Made by a program: the position numbers and the translations under genes. This document shows positions 1 through 6,354 of a stretch of DNA of 11,150 bases, piece after piece. The notes under the pieces are model-generated. The model was not told where the DNA came from. It searched no databases and saw only the letters and a list, made by a program, of their open reading frames with translations. How positions within the stretch are numbered: position 1 is the first letter of the stretch; each line of letters begins with the position of its first letter. Source of the stretch: Acidimicrobiia bacterium (GTDB lineage: Bacteria; Actinomycetota; Acidimicrobiia; Spongiisociales; SHLN01); NCBI GenBank assembly GCA_004283105.1, contig SHLN01000068.1:1-11150 (forward strand), written 5' to 3'.

Positions 1-35
1 CGCGCCCGCCACATCGGGTCGAGGCGCAGCGCCGT
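1..35. other. Short flank downstream of secY
   Basis: Only 35 bases follow the secY stop codon before the window ends. In related operons adk usually comes next, but no adk start or P-loop coding sequence can be recognised here. A small GC-rich palindrome (GGCGC-T-GCGCC on the transcript) lies just after the stop. It has no following T-run, so I do not call a terminator. Confidence 0.4.
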
Positions 36-1373
36 TTACTTCAGGAAGCCCTCGTAGTTACGCATCATCAGCTGGGATTCGATCTGCTTCATCGTCTCGC
101 GGGCCACGCCCACGACGATGAGGATCGAGATGCCACCGAACGCGAACGTCACATCGAAGATGATCGACACGATCGTCGGCAGGATGGCCACCGTTCCGAG
201 GAAGATCGATCCGGGCAGCGTGATGCGGCTGAGGATGTACTCGAGGTGGCGGGCGGTCGGCGCTCCCGGCCGGATGCCGGGCACAAACCCGCCCTGCCGT
301 TGAATCGTCTCGGCCTGCTTGACCGGATCGAACTGGATCGCCGTGTAGAAGTACGTGAAGAACACGATCAACAAGAACAGCACGAGCATGTAGAACAGCT
401 GCATTTCGAGACTGACCGGGCCTCCGTTGGCGCCGACGTTCTGCCCGGCGCCGGAGAAGTTGTCGACCCACACACGAACGCTGTTCCAGAAGCCGGTCTC
501 CCCTGCCGGGACGACGGTGACGAGCAGGGTCGGGAAGTAGAGGACGGCGGTGGCGAAGATGATCGGGATCACGCCTGCGTTGTTGACCTTGAGCGGGATG
601 TATGTGGCCTGGCCACCCATGACCCGGCGACCCCGCACTCGCTTGGCGAATTGGATCGGGATCCGGCGCTGGCCCTGCTCAACGAAGATGATCGCAATGA
701 CCATGAACAGGAACACCCCGCAGAGAATGGCGAACTCCGCCCGCGGGTTGGAGGTCGACCAGGCGTTGGCGAACTGGGCCGGCAAAGCGCTCACGATGCT
801 GATGAAGATGAGCAGCGACATGCCGTTGCCGACGCCGCGTTGGGTAATGAGCTCTCCGAGCCACATCACGAAGGCCGTACCGGCGGTCAGGGTCGTGACG
901 ATGAGGATGGCCGAACCGGCGTTGTAATCGGGGATGATCGAGATGCCACCGGTGAGCTGCCCGTTGGCCATGAGCCAGCTGATCCCGGTCGACTGGAGCA
1001 CGGCGAGCGCCACCGTCGAGTAGCGGGTCCACTGAGTGATGACCTGGCGGCCCGACTCACCTTCCTCCGACAGCTTCTGCAGCTTGGGGATGACCACCGT
1101 CAACAGCTGCATGATGATCGACGCAGTGATGTACGGGAGCACGCCGAGAGCAAACACCGACAGCTGCTCGAGGGCTCCTCCACTGAACAAGTTGATAAGG
1201 CCGATGACCCCGCCGCTCTCCTGCAGCTCGGTCACCCGTTGGACGGCATCCAGGTCGACGCCCGGGGAGGGAATCGCCGTGCCGATCCGGTAGATGAGAA
1301 AGATGAACAGGGTGAAGAAGATCTTCCGGCGCAGGTCCGGGATGCGGAACATGTTCCGAAATACGGATAGCAC
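36..1373 (-). CDS. secY: Preprotein translocase subunit SecY
   Basis: This is the central channel subunit of the SecYEG translocon, which moves unfolded secretory proteins across the plasma membrane and inserts membrane proteins with SecA or the ribosome. The 445-residue product has the family's usual length and about ten hydrophobic membrane segments, the first near residues 18-36. Family landmarks are the NLFSGGALEQLSVFALGVLP region (61-80), the cytoplasmic loop VEQGQRRIPIQFAKR (231-245) and GGFVPGIRPG (361-370) in the next large loop. The start is GTG. It gives the usual N-terminus ending in PDLRRK and has GGAGG (1380-1384) six bases upstream, inside the 12-bp gap after rplO. An internal ATG at residue 8 is less likely. 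It is the last gene of the spc block in this window, as expected. Confidence 0.97.
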   Translation of the reverse strand: MLSVFRNMFRIPDLRRKIFFTLFIFLIYRIGTAIPSPGVDLDAVQRVTELQESGGVIGLINLFSGGALEQLSVFALGVLPYITASIIMQLLTVVIPKLQKLSEEGESGRQVITQWTRYSTVALAVLQSTGISWLMANGQLTGGISIIPDYNAGSAILIVTTLTAGTAFVMWLGELITQRGVGNGMSLLIFISIVSALPAQFANAWSTSNPRAEFAILCGVFLFMVIAIIFVEQGQRRIPIQFAKRVRGRRVMGGQATYIPLKVNNAGVIPIIFATAVLYFPTLLVTVVPAGETGFWNSVRVWVDNFSGAGQNVGANGGPVSLEMQLFYMLVLFLLIVFFTYFYTAIQFDPVKQAETIQRQGGFVPGIRPGAPTARHLEYILSRITLPGSIFLGTVAILPTIVSIIFDVTFAFGGISILIVVGVARETMKQIESQLMMRNYEGFLK

Positions 1374-1385
1374 GCCGGGCCTCCT

Positions 1386-1823
1386 CTACTCGATCACTTC
1401 GGCGGAACCGCCGGCGGCTGTGATCTTCTCGATCGCGCCGAGGCTGAAGGCATGGGCCCGAACGGTGATCCCGTTCTCGAGCTCACCTTCTCCGAGCACC
1501 TTGACCCGGCCCCGCTTCTTGATGAGGCCGGCCGCCCGCAACTCGTCCGGGCCAACGGTGGCCTTGGCCGGGAACTCGCTGAGGCGTCCGACGTTGACGA
1601 GCGCAAAGTACTCCTTCTGCGGCCGGTTGAAACCGCGCAGCTTGGGAACCCGCCGCGCAATCGGCAGCTGGCCACCCTCGAACCCGGGCCGCAGCTTGTT
1701 GCGAGCACCGGTGCCCTTGGTCCCACGTCCGGCCGTCTTGCCGCGACGACCCGCTTCGCCGCGACCAACGCGACGCTTCCGGGTCTTGGAGCCGGCGGCC
1801 GGCTTGAGATGATGGAGTTTCAC
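1386..1823 (-). CDS. rplO: 50S ribosomal protein L15 (uL15)
   Basis: This is a late-assembling large-subunit protein that binds 23S rRNA. The 145 residues match the family length. The N-terminus is the typical basic, glycine-rich extended arm (LKPAAGSKTRKRRVGRGE, then KTAGRGTKGTGAR). It is followed by the FEGGQLPIARRVPKLRGF motif at about residues 48-65 and a compact C-terminal domain ending in TAAGGSAEVIE. The start is GTG, overlapping the rpmD stop by four bases (GTGA), with a GGAGG site just upstream, so translation is probably coupled to L30. It precedes secY by 12 bp, the conserved order. Confidence 0.97.
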   Translation of the reverse strand: MKLHHLKPAAGSKTRKRRVGRGEAGRRGKTAGRGTKGTGARNKLRPGFEGGQLPIARRVPKLRGFNRPQKEYFALVNVGRLSEFPAKATVGPDELRAAGLIKKRGRVKVLGEGELENGITVRAHAFSLGAIEKITAAGGSAEVIE

Positions 1824-2002
1824 TGCTCCTCCACTTCTACGAGGTGTTGAACGCGGGCAATCATGCCACGAACGTCGGGGCTATCGGTGTGTTCGACCGA
1901 TTGGCGGATCTTGCGAAGTCCGAGGCTGCGCACCGTGGCGCGCGTCTTCGGCTTCTGTCCGATGGGGCTCTTCTTGAGCGTGATCTTGAGAGTCTTGGCC
2001 AT
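1820..2002 (-). CDS. rpmD: 50S ribosomal protein L30 (uL30)
   Basis: This is a small 60-residue large-subunit protein of the bacterial L30 type. It begins with the basic segment LKITLKKSPIGQKPKTRATV and continues with the diagnostic SLGLRKIRQSVEHTDSPDVRGMI, ending in a short acidic tail (VEVEEQ). It starts at ATG, nine bases after the rpsE stop. The upstream SD is weak, which suggests reliance on ribosomes finishing rpsE. Its stop overlaps the rplO GTG start. Some bacteria lack rpmD; here it is intact and in the standard place between S5 and L15. Confidence 0.96.
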   Translation of the reverse strand: MAKTLKITLKKSPIGQKPKTRATVRSLGLRKIRQSVEHTDSPDVRGMIARVQHLVEVEEQ

Positions 2003-2011
2003 GGTGGGTTC

Positions 2012-2593
2012 TTACTGTCCTGCCGGATTGCGACGGGCGATCTCGGTTGATCGATATGCGCCGAGCAATGCAGGCGGCGTGATCTCTTCAGCGGTCTTGC
2101 CGCGAATGGCGGCCACGTCCTCAGGCCGACGCTGGCCTTTGAGGCCGGCGATGGTGGCCTGGGCGACATTGATATGCGTTGGGGAGCCAAGGCTCTTCGC
2201 CAGCACGTCGCGGACGCCCGCCGCTTCAAGGATCTGGCGCACCGCTCCGCCGGCGATTACTCCCGTTCCGGGCGCAGCCGGCTTCAGAAGAACACGGGAA
2301 GCACTGTGACGACCGATCACCTGGTGAATGATCGTGGTGCCGGCCATGGGTACGTCGAACATCTCTTTGCGGCCGATCTCGATCGCCTTCTGGATGGCGG
2401 CCGGAACCTCTTTGGCCTTGCCGTATCCGAGTCCGACCTTGCCCTTGTTGTCGCCGACCGCCACGAGCGCGGTGAACGAGAACCGGCGGCCACCCTTGAC
2501 GACCTTTGCGACGCGGTTGATGTGAATCACCCGCTCGTCAAACTGGGGGCCGTCGCCACCCCGGTCCGGCTGATTCCTTCTTCGTTGGCCCAT
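2012..2593 (-). CDS. rpsE: 30S ribosomal protein S5 (uS5)
   Basis: This small-subunit protein lies near the mRNA entry and decoding region and contributes to translational accuracy. The 193-residue product shows the N-terminal double-stranded RNA-binding-like domain (DERVIHINRVAKVVKGGRRF, about residues 19-38). The VGLGYGKAKEVPAAIQKA segment follows, then the C-terminal domain with GVIAGGAVRQILEAAGV. The ATG start is set by GGAGG at 2601-2605, seven bases upstream. Unlike its neighbours it is separated from the preceding gene, rplR, by a 160-bp spacer. That spacer's 3' end, including the SD, can pair with sequence at the rplR stop codon, so initiation here may depend on opening that structure. 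Confidence 0.97.
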   Translation of the reverse strand: MGQRRRNQPDRGGDGPQFDERVIHINRVAKVVKGGRRFSFTALVAVGDNKGKVGLGYGKAKEVPAAIQKAIEIGRKEMFDVPMAGTTIIHQVIGRHSASRVLLKPAAPGTGVIAGGAVRQILEAAGVRDVLAKSLGSPTHINVAQATIAGLKGQRRPEDVAAIRGKTAEEITPPALLGAYRSTEIARRNPAGQ

Positions 2594-2594
2594 C

Positions 2595-2755
2595 AGTGAT
2601 CCTCCAGACGGCGTTGGTGATGTTCAGGGCGAGCGAGGGACGTCGCTGGCAAGGACGCAGGACGAAGGCGCACTGGAAGTGCGTCGAGGACGAGGACGCC
2701 GCCAGGGGCGGTTCTCGCCGTCGTGAACGCATCAGACGTTGTTTGGTGGATCACT
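2595..2755 (-). promoter_or_regulatory. Candidate structured spacer element, copy A (rplR-rpsE)
   Basis: This is the 160-bp spacer between L18 and S5, with the edge of the L18 stop codon. On the transcript AGTGATCCACCA (2755-2744) can pair with TGGAGGATCACT (2606-2595) at 11 of 12 positions, with one A-A mismatch. This encloses the whole spacer and buries the rpsE SD. Inside, GTTC/GAAC and GGCGAG/CTCGCC (2714-2728 with 2622-2633) can form a second stem. CCGCC-CCT-GGCGG (about 2698-2711) and CGCACT-TCC-AGTGCG (2669-2683) form local hairpins. The same layout recurs in the rplV-rpsC spacer. I see no convincing promoter or gene in this spacer. The pairing is read by eye, and the function is inferred. 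Confidence 0.55.
2646..2670. repeat. 25-nt dispersed repeat, copy in rplR-rpsE spacer
   Basis: This sequence is identical over 25 bases to 7478-7502 in the other long spacer, in the same orientation relative to the operon. It is built of heptamer-like units on the plus strand: AAGGACG, CAGGACG, then AAGGCG. Further shared blocks follow at fixed order: CGTCGAGGACG (2682-2692) and GACGCCGCCAGGGGCG (2695-2710). Confidence 0.85.
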
Positions 2756-3101
2756 AGAACTTCACTCCTGCTTCTCGTACTGCGTCGGCGAGCGCCTTGA
2801 CGCGGCCGTGGAACGGATAGCCACCGCGGTCGAACACGACCTCGGCGATGTCGGCGTCGCCGGCCCGGTCGGCCAGCAACTTGCCGACCTCTGCGGCTGA
2901 TTCAATGCTCAGGGTCTTGTTTCGCAGCGATTTCTCCTGCGAAGACGCCGCCGCCAATGTGCGGCCACCCTCGTCGTCGATGATCTGTGCGTAGATGTAC
3001 CGATTGGACTTGTAGACGGCCAGGCGCGGGCGGGCGGCGGTGCCATGCACCTTCTTGCGCACCCTGCTGTGCCGACGGTCGCGTGCTTCCCGGCGTCCCA
3101 T
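2754..3101 (-). CDS. rplR: 50S ribosomal protein L18 (uL18)
   Basis: This 5S rRNA-binding protein forms, with L5 and the 5S RNA, the central protuberance of the large subunit. The 115 residues match the family. There is a basic N-terminal arm (RRHSRVRKKVHGTAARPRLAVYKSNRYIYAQIID, about residues 9-42) and the conserved C-terminal FDRGGYPFHGRVKALADAVREAG. Its ATG overlaps the rplF stop by one base (TAATG), with a G-rich SD upstream. It is followed by one of only two long spacers in the operon rather than directly by rpsE. Its TAG stop lies at the base of the proposed spacer stem. Confidence 0.97.
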   Translation of the reverse strand: MGRREARDRRHSRVRKKVHGTAARPRLAVYKSNRYIYAQIIDDEGGRTLAAASSQEKSLRNKTLSIESAAEVGKLLADRAGDADIAEVVFDRGGYPFHGRVKALADAVREAGVKF

Positions 3102-3649
3102 TAGGCAGCCCCCGGAACGCCGGCTTTGCCGGCCTTGCGACGTACGTACTCGTCCACATAGCGGATGCCCTTGCCCTTGTAGGGCTCGGGAGGCCGCACC
3201 TTACGGATGTCGGCCGATGCCTGGCCGACCCGCTCCTTGTCGATCCCGCTCACGATGACCTTGGTCGGCTCGGGGACCTCGAACGAGACGCCGTCGGGAG
3301 GCTGAATGGCCACCGGATGGGAGTATCCGACGAGCAGCTCGAGATCCTTGCCCTTGAGCGAAGCGCGATACCCGACCCCGACCAGCTGCAGCTCGCGGGT
3401 ATAGCCCTGCGAGACGCCGGTCACCATGTTGGCAAGCAGCGCCCGGGAGAGACCGTGCATGGCACGGGAGCGGCGATCATCGGCGGGACGCTCGACGCGC
3501 ACGATTCCGTCCTCGACAGCGAAGCCGACCTCTTCTGGAAAGGTCCGCTCCAGGGTCCCCTTCGGGCCCTTGACGGCGACGGTGCGCCCGTCGAGCTTGA
3601 CTTCGACTCCCGAGGGAATCTCAACAGGTTGTTTGCCGATCCGGCTCAT
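3101..3649 (-). CDS. rplF: 50S ribosomal protein L6 (uL6)
   Basis: This large-subunit protein lies near the factor-binding site and the sarcin-ricin loop. The 182-residue product has the usual start SRIGKQPVEIPSGVEV and two successive domains of the same fold, with KGPKGTLERTFP in the first. The conserved C-terminal stretch IRKVRPPEPYKGKGIRYVDEYV falls at about residues 148-169. The ATG at 3649 overlaps the rpsH stop (TAATG), with a GAGGT site six bases upstream. An in-frame TTG two codons earlier is rejected because it would sit inside the rpsH 3' end and lengthen a canonical N-terminus. The C-terminal tail is short and Ala/Gly-rich. Confidence 0.97.
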   Translation of the reverse strand: MSRIGKQPVEIPSGVEVKLDGRTVAVKGPKGTLERTFPEEVGFAVEDGIVRVERPADDRRSRAMHGLSRALLANMVTGVSQGYTRELQLVGVGYRASLKGKDLELLVGYSHPVAIQPPDGVSFEVPEPTKVIVSGIDKERVGQASADIRKVRPPEPYKGKGIRYVDEYVRRKAGKAGVPGAA

Positions 3650-4044
3650 TACCAAACCTCACAGATGATCTCGCCGCCCAGTTTGCGGCGGCGGCACTCG
3701 CGGTCGACCAGCAATCCCTGCGAGGTCGAGACAATCGTCACGCCCAGTCCGCCCTGTACGCGTGGCAGATCCGAGGCGCTGCTGTACAGCCGGCGACCCG
3801 GCTTGGAGATGCGTCGCAGTCCTTGCAGCACCCGCTGACGATCATCCGTGTAGCGGAGCGACACGGTGAGGTCCTTGCCCGGGTGTCCGGGAGTGACTTC
3901 GAATCCGGCTACATAGCCCTCGGCGGCGAGGAGCTTGGCGACCTCCTCCTTGAGTTTCGAGGAGGGCATCGTCACCGTTTCCTTCAACGCCAGGTTGGCG
4001 TTGCGGATGCGGGTGAGCATGTCGGAAATAGGGTCGGTAACCAT
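3649..4044 (-). CDS. rpsH: 30S ribosomal protein S8 (uS8)
   Basis: This primary 16S rRNA-binding protein of the central domain is, in Escherichia coli, the translational repressor of the spc operon. The 131-residue protein starts MVTDPISDMLTRIRNAN and carries the MPSSKLKEEVAKLL helix. It ends with the diagnostic STSQGLLVDRECRRRKLGGEIICEVW region. The ATG at 4044 overlaps the rpsN stop by one base (TAATG). The open frame extends 39 codons upstream, but that stretch lies in the rpsN coding sequence in another frame and has no S8 similarity. Whether S8 represses this operon as in E. coli cannot be judged here; I looked for no specific target site. Confidence 0.97.
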   Translation of the reverse strand: MVTDPISDMLTRIRNANLALKETVTMPSSKLKEEVAKLLAAEGYVAGFEVTPGHPGKDLTVSLRYTDDRQRVLQGLRRISKPGRRLYSSASDLPRVQGGLGVTIVSTSQGLLVDRECRRRKLGGEIICEVW

Positions 4045-4229
4045 TACCAGGATCCCTTTCTCACTCCGGGGAGCTCGCCGCGATGGGCCAGTTCCCGTAC
4101 GCAAATGCGGCACATGCCGAACTTGCGCAAGTAGGCGCGAGATCGGCCGCAGCGGCGGCAACGGTTGTAGGCCCGCACCTTGAATTTCGGTGTCCGGTTG
4201 GCCTTGGCGATCATGGATTTCTTGGCCAT
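4044..4229 (-). CDS. rpsN: 30S ribosomal protein S14, zinc-binding type (uS14)
   Basis: This short form of S14 (61 residues) has two CXXC pairs, C24/C27 and C40/C43, in the context YNRCRRCGRSRAYLRKFGMCRICVRELAHRGELPGVRKGSW. The spacing is that of the zinc-ribbon version, about 61 residues, not the roughly 100-residue zinc-free version. S14 helps shape the head of the 30S subunit. Species with zinc stress responses sometimes carry a second, zinc-free copy elsewhere, which cannot be judged from this window. It starts three bases after the rplE stop, with AGGG about eight bases upstream. Confidence 0.97.
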   Translation of the reverse strand: MAKKSMIAKANRTPKFKVRAYNRCRRCGRSRAYLRKFGMCRICVRELAHRGELPGVRKGSW

Positions 4230-4232
4230 TAG

Positions 4233-4790
4233 TTAGACCCTCGCTTCTTGTTGGCGGAACGGGAAGCCGAATGCACGCAGCAGTGCTCGCCCGCCCTCGT
4301 CGTCGGTCGCGGTGGTCACGATGGTGATATCCATACCTTCGATCTTTCCCACCTCGTCGTAGTTGATCTCTGGAAAAATGAGCTGCTCGGTGACACCGAA
4401 GGAGTAGTTGCCTCTCCCGTCGAACGAATTCGGGTTGAGGCCCCGGAAGTCACGAATCCTCGGAATGGCAAGGGCAATGAGCCGGTCGAGGAACTCCCAC
4501 ATCCGGTCCCCGCGCAAGGTGACCGACACCCCGACGGCGTTGCCTTCCCGCAGCTTGAAGTTGGCGATCGACTTGCGAGCGAGATTCACCTTGGGGGCCT
4601 GGCCGGTGATGACCGCCAGGTCCTTCACGGCACCGTCGATGATCTTGGAGTCACCGAGCGCGTCGCCGAGACCCATGTTGACGGAGATCTTCACCAGACG
4701 GGGAACCTGCATGACGTTCTCAACACCGAGATCGTCTTTCAGCTGCGCCTGCAACTCGTTGATGTACTTGTCCTTCAAACGGGGGTTCAT
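4233..4790 (-). CDS. rplE: 50S ribosomal protein L5 (uL5)
   Basis: This is a 5S rRNA-binding protein of the central protuberance that contacts S13 across the subunit bridge and P-site tRNA. The 185 residues match the family. Landmarks are the N-terminal YINELQAQLKDDL, VPRLVKISVNMGLGDA, TGQAPKVNLARKSIANFKLREG (about residues 62-83) and the IPRIRDFRGLNPNSFDGRGNYSFGVTEQLIFPEI core. The C-terminus holds DITIVTTATDDEGGRALLRAFGFPF. The ATG overlaps the rplX stop by four bases (ATGA), so L24-L5 translation is probably coupled. Nothing unusual is seen. Confidence 0.98.
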   Translation of the reverse strand: MNPRLKDKYINELQAQLKDDLGVENVMQVPRLVKISVNMGLGDALGDSKIIDGAVKDLAVITGQAPKVNLARKSIANFKLREGNAVGVSVTLRGDRMWEFLDRLIALAIPRIRDFRGLNPNSFDGRGNYSFGVTEQLIFPEINYDEVGKIEGMDITIVTTATDDEGGRALLRAFGFPFRQQEARV

Positions 4791-5092
4791 AGCTCACCGT
4801 CGCATTTCACGCAGATGCGCGTCTTGGTGCCGTCATCGTTGATGCGGGCGCCGATGCGAGTCGGGCCGCACTTCGAGCAAATGATCATCACGTTCGAAGC
4901 ATCGATCGGCATGTCCTTGTCGACGATGCCGCCCTGCATGGTCTGACCGCGGGGCCGCTCGTGACGGCGAGCCGTTGCCACGCCCTCCACGATGACCCGA
5001 TTCTTCTTGGGAATGATGCGGGCAATCTTGGCCTCTTTGCCGGCGTCCTTGCCGGTAATGACTTTCACGAGATCGCCGGAACGAAGCTTCAT
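4787..5092 (-). CDS. rplX: 50S ribosomal protein L24 (uL24) with C-terminal Cys-pair motif
   Basis: This assembly-initiating protein binds domain I of 23S rRNA near the tunnel exit. The KOW domain is clear at the N-terminus (MKLRSGDLVKVITGKDAGKE) and GQTMQGGIVDKDMPIDASNVM follows. The C-terminus carries two CXXC pairs, C72/C75 and C94/C97, the zinc-ribbon arrangement found in many but not all bacterial L24 proteins. I chose the ATG at 5092 (101 residues). It overlaps the rplN stop as TGATG, has GGAGGT six bases upstream and gives the standard N-terminus. The GTG at 5095 would add one residue but sit only three bases from the SD. Confidence 0.96.
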   Translation of the reverse strand: MKLRSGDLVKVITGKDAGKEAKIARIIPKKNRVIVEGVATARRHERPRGQTMQGGIVDKDMPIDASNVMIICSKCGPTRIGARINDDGTKTRICVKCDGEL

Positions 5093-5460
5093 CACAGCAC
5101 CTCCGGGGCGAGCGAAACGATTCGCATGAACTTCTTGTCGCGCAGTTCGCGAGCGACCGGTCCGAAGATGCGGGTTCCCCGGGGCTGCTTCTGCTCGTTG
5201 ATGAGGACGCAGGCGTTCTCATCAAAGCGGATATAGGTGCCATCGGAACGACGGCGCTCCTTCTTCGTCCTGACGACTACGGCCCGGACTACTTCGCCGC
5301 GCTTGACGCCGCCACCGGGGATGGCGTCTTTGACGGTGCAGACGATCTCGTCGCCGATCCCGGCATAGCGCCGGCTGGAGCCGCCGAGGACGCGGATGCA
5401 GAGGACCTCACGGGCCCCACTGTTATCCGCCACCTTGAGTCGGCTTTCCTGCTGAATCAT
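5092..5460 (-). CDS. rplN: 50S ribosomal protein L14 (uL14)
   Basis: This universally conserved protein lies at the subunit interface, contributes to intersubunit bridges and, with L19, contacts 16S rRNA. The 122-residue sequence is typical throughout: MIQQESRLKVADNSGAREVLCIRVLGGSSRRYAGIGD at the start, then VKRGEVVRAVVVRTKKERRRSDGTYIRFDENACVLI (about residues 53-88). The end is RGTRIFGPVARELRDKKFMRIVSLAPEVL. It follows rpsQ by a 12-bp gap containing an AAGGA-like site very close to the ATG. Its stop overlaps the rplX start. Confidence 0.98.
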   Translation of the reverse strand: MIQQESRLKVADNSGAREVLCIRVLGGSSRRYAGIGDEIVCTVKDAIPGGGVKRGEVVRAVVVRTKKERRRSDGTYIRFDENACVLINEQKQPRGTRIFGPVARELRDKKFMRIVSLAPEVL

Positions 5461-5472
5461 TTCCTTAGTTCC

Positions 5473-5730
5473 TTACTGAGCCCGTTCGACCACTTCGGCC
5501 ACGCGCCATCTCTTTGTCTTTGACAGCGGCCGTGTCTCCTCTACCCGGACGGTGTCACCGACATTGGCGTCGTTGGATTCGTCGTGGGCATGGAGCCGGG
5601 TCTGACGGGTAACCGTCTTGGTGTACTTGGGGTGCAGGACTGAGTCGGTGATCTCGACCGTCACGGTCTTGTCGCGTGCATCGGATACGACCACGCCGAT
5701 CCTGGTCTTGCGCCGGGCGCGGTCAGTCAT
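5473..5730 (-). CDS. rpsQ: 30S ribosomal protein S17 (uS17)
   Basis: This is a primary 16S rRNA-binding protein of OB-fold type. The 85-residue protein begins MTDRARRKTRIGVVVSDARDKTVTVEI and carries HPKYTKTVTRQTRLHAHDESNDANVGDTVRVEETRPLSKTKRWRVAEVVE, the family core with its RPLSKTKRW signature near the end. The ATG at 5730 lies inside the end of rpmC (8-bp overlap) with GGAG seven bases upstream. The frame stays open ten codons further, but that extension would run deep into rpmC and is not family-like. Translation is probably coupled to L29. Confidence 0.97.
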   Translation of the reverse strand: MTDRARRKTRIGVVVSDARDKTVTVEITDSVLHPKYTKTVTRQTRLHAHDESNDANVGDTVRVEETRPLSKTKRWRVAEVVERAQ

Positions 5731-5944
5731 TGCTCTTCTCCTGCTCATAGAACGCCGCAATTTCCATCTCGCGCATGATCGTGGCGATGCGGGCCACCTC
5801 TCGGCGCACCTGCGGAAGTCGGGCAGTGTTGTCGAGCTGATTGGTGGCGAACTGGAAGCGCAGATTGAAGGCTTCCTCCTTCGCCTCGTTCAGCTTCTCG
5901 GCCAGTTCCTCGTATGAGAGCTCACGTAGCTCAGCAGCTTTCAT
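5723..5944 (-). CDS. rpmC: 50S ribosomal protein L29 (uL29)
   Basis: This is a small helical protein at the polypeptide tunnel exit, next to L23, where nascent-chain factors dock. The 73 residues form the expected antiparallel helical hairpin: MKAAELRELSYEELAEKLNEAKEEAFNLRFQFATNQLDNTARLPQVRREVARIATIMRE. The LRFQ..TNQLDNTARLP..RR motif at about residues 28-48 is diagnostic. The ATG overlaps the rplP stop by four bases (ATGA) and has a GGGAGG site immediately upstream. A short charged C-terminus follows the second helix. Confidence 0.97.
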   Translation of the reverse strand: MKAAELRELSYEELAEKLNEAKEEAFNLRFQFATNQLDNTARLPQVRREVARIATIMREMEIAAFYEQEKSND

Positions 5945-6354
5945 ACGTCCTCCCGACTAACGAACTTGGTGCGGAGCGGCAGCTTGTGGCCGGCCAGGCG
6001 CATCGCCTCACGGGCAAGCGTTTCGTCCACGCCGGACAGTTCGAACATGACTCGGCCCGGCTTCACAACGGCCACCCAGTACTCGGGGTTTCCCTTCCCC
6101 GAACCCATGCGGGTTTCAGCCGGCTTCTCGGTGACGGGCTTGTCGGGGAACACATTGATCCACACCTTGCCGCCACGCTTGATGTGACGGGTCATGGCGA
6201 TACGGGCAGCCTCGATCTGGCGAGCGGTGATCCATCCCGCCGTCTGGGCCTGGAGGCCGTAATCGCCGAAGGTCACGCGATTGCCGCCCTTGGTGGTGCC
6301 TTTCATGCGGCCCCGGTGCTGCTTGCGGAACTTCGTCCGCTTGGGCATGAGCAT
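5941..6354 (-). CDS. rplP: 50S ribosomal protein L16 (uL16)
   Basis: This late-assembling large-subunit protein lies near the peptidyl transferase centre and the A-site tRNA elbow. The 137-residue protein starts MLMPKRTKFRKQHRGRMKG, as in most bacterial L16 proteins. It continues with FGDYGLQAQTAGWITARQIEAARIAMTRHIKRGGKVWINVFPDKPVTEKPAETRMGSGKG, the full family core. The first ATG (6354) overlaps the rpsC stop as TAATG with a GGGGAG site upstream. The second in-frame ATG, two codons on, is less likely because the ML-(x)-PKRTK N-terminus is the family norm. Confidence 0.98.
   Translation of the reverse strand: MLMPKRTKFRKQHRGRMKGTTKGGNRVTFGDYGLQAQTAGWITARQIEAARIAMTRHIKRGGKVWINVFPDKPVTEKPAETRMGSGKGNPEYWVAVVKPGRVMFELSGVDETLAREAMRLAGHKLPLRTKFVSREDV

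Noticed and set aside
246..1370. Long plus-strand open frame opposite secY
   Set aside because: It is the antisense of secY. High GC leaves antisense frames open, and its composition is low-complexity Asp/Glu/Arg/His with no domain.
2538..2732. Small open frame (64 codons) in the rplR-rpsE spacer
   Set aside because: It crosses the spacer and runs into rpsE in another frame. It has no ribosome site, and its similarity to the frame in the other spacer is explained by the DNA repeat.
2595..2755. A transposon-like element with terminal inverted repeats
   Set aside because: The outer arms resemble terminal inverted repeats, but their sequence differs between the two copies by paired changes, no target duplication is visible, and the arms include the upstream stop codon and downstream SD. 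An RNA stem fits better, though a small mobile repeat is not excluded.
2987..3838. Plus-strand open frame opposite rplR, rplF and rpsH
   Set aside because: It is antisense to three clear ribosomal protein genes and has no recognisable domain. It is a high-GC shadow frame.
5092..5095. GTG at 5095 as the rplX start
   Set aside because: It is too close to the GGAGGT site and adds a residue not usual for L24. The ATG at 5092 has normal spacing.
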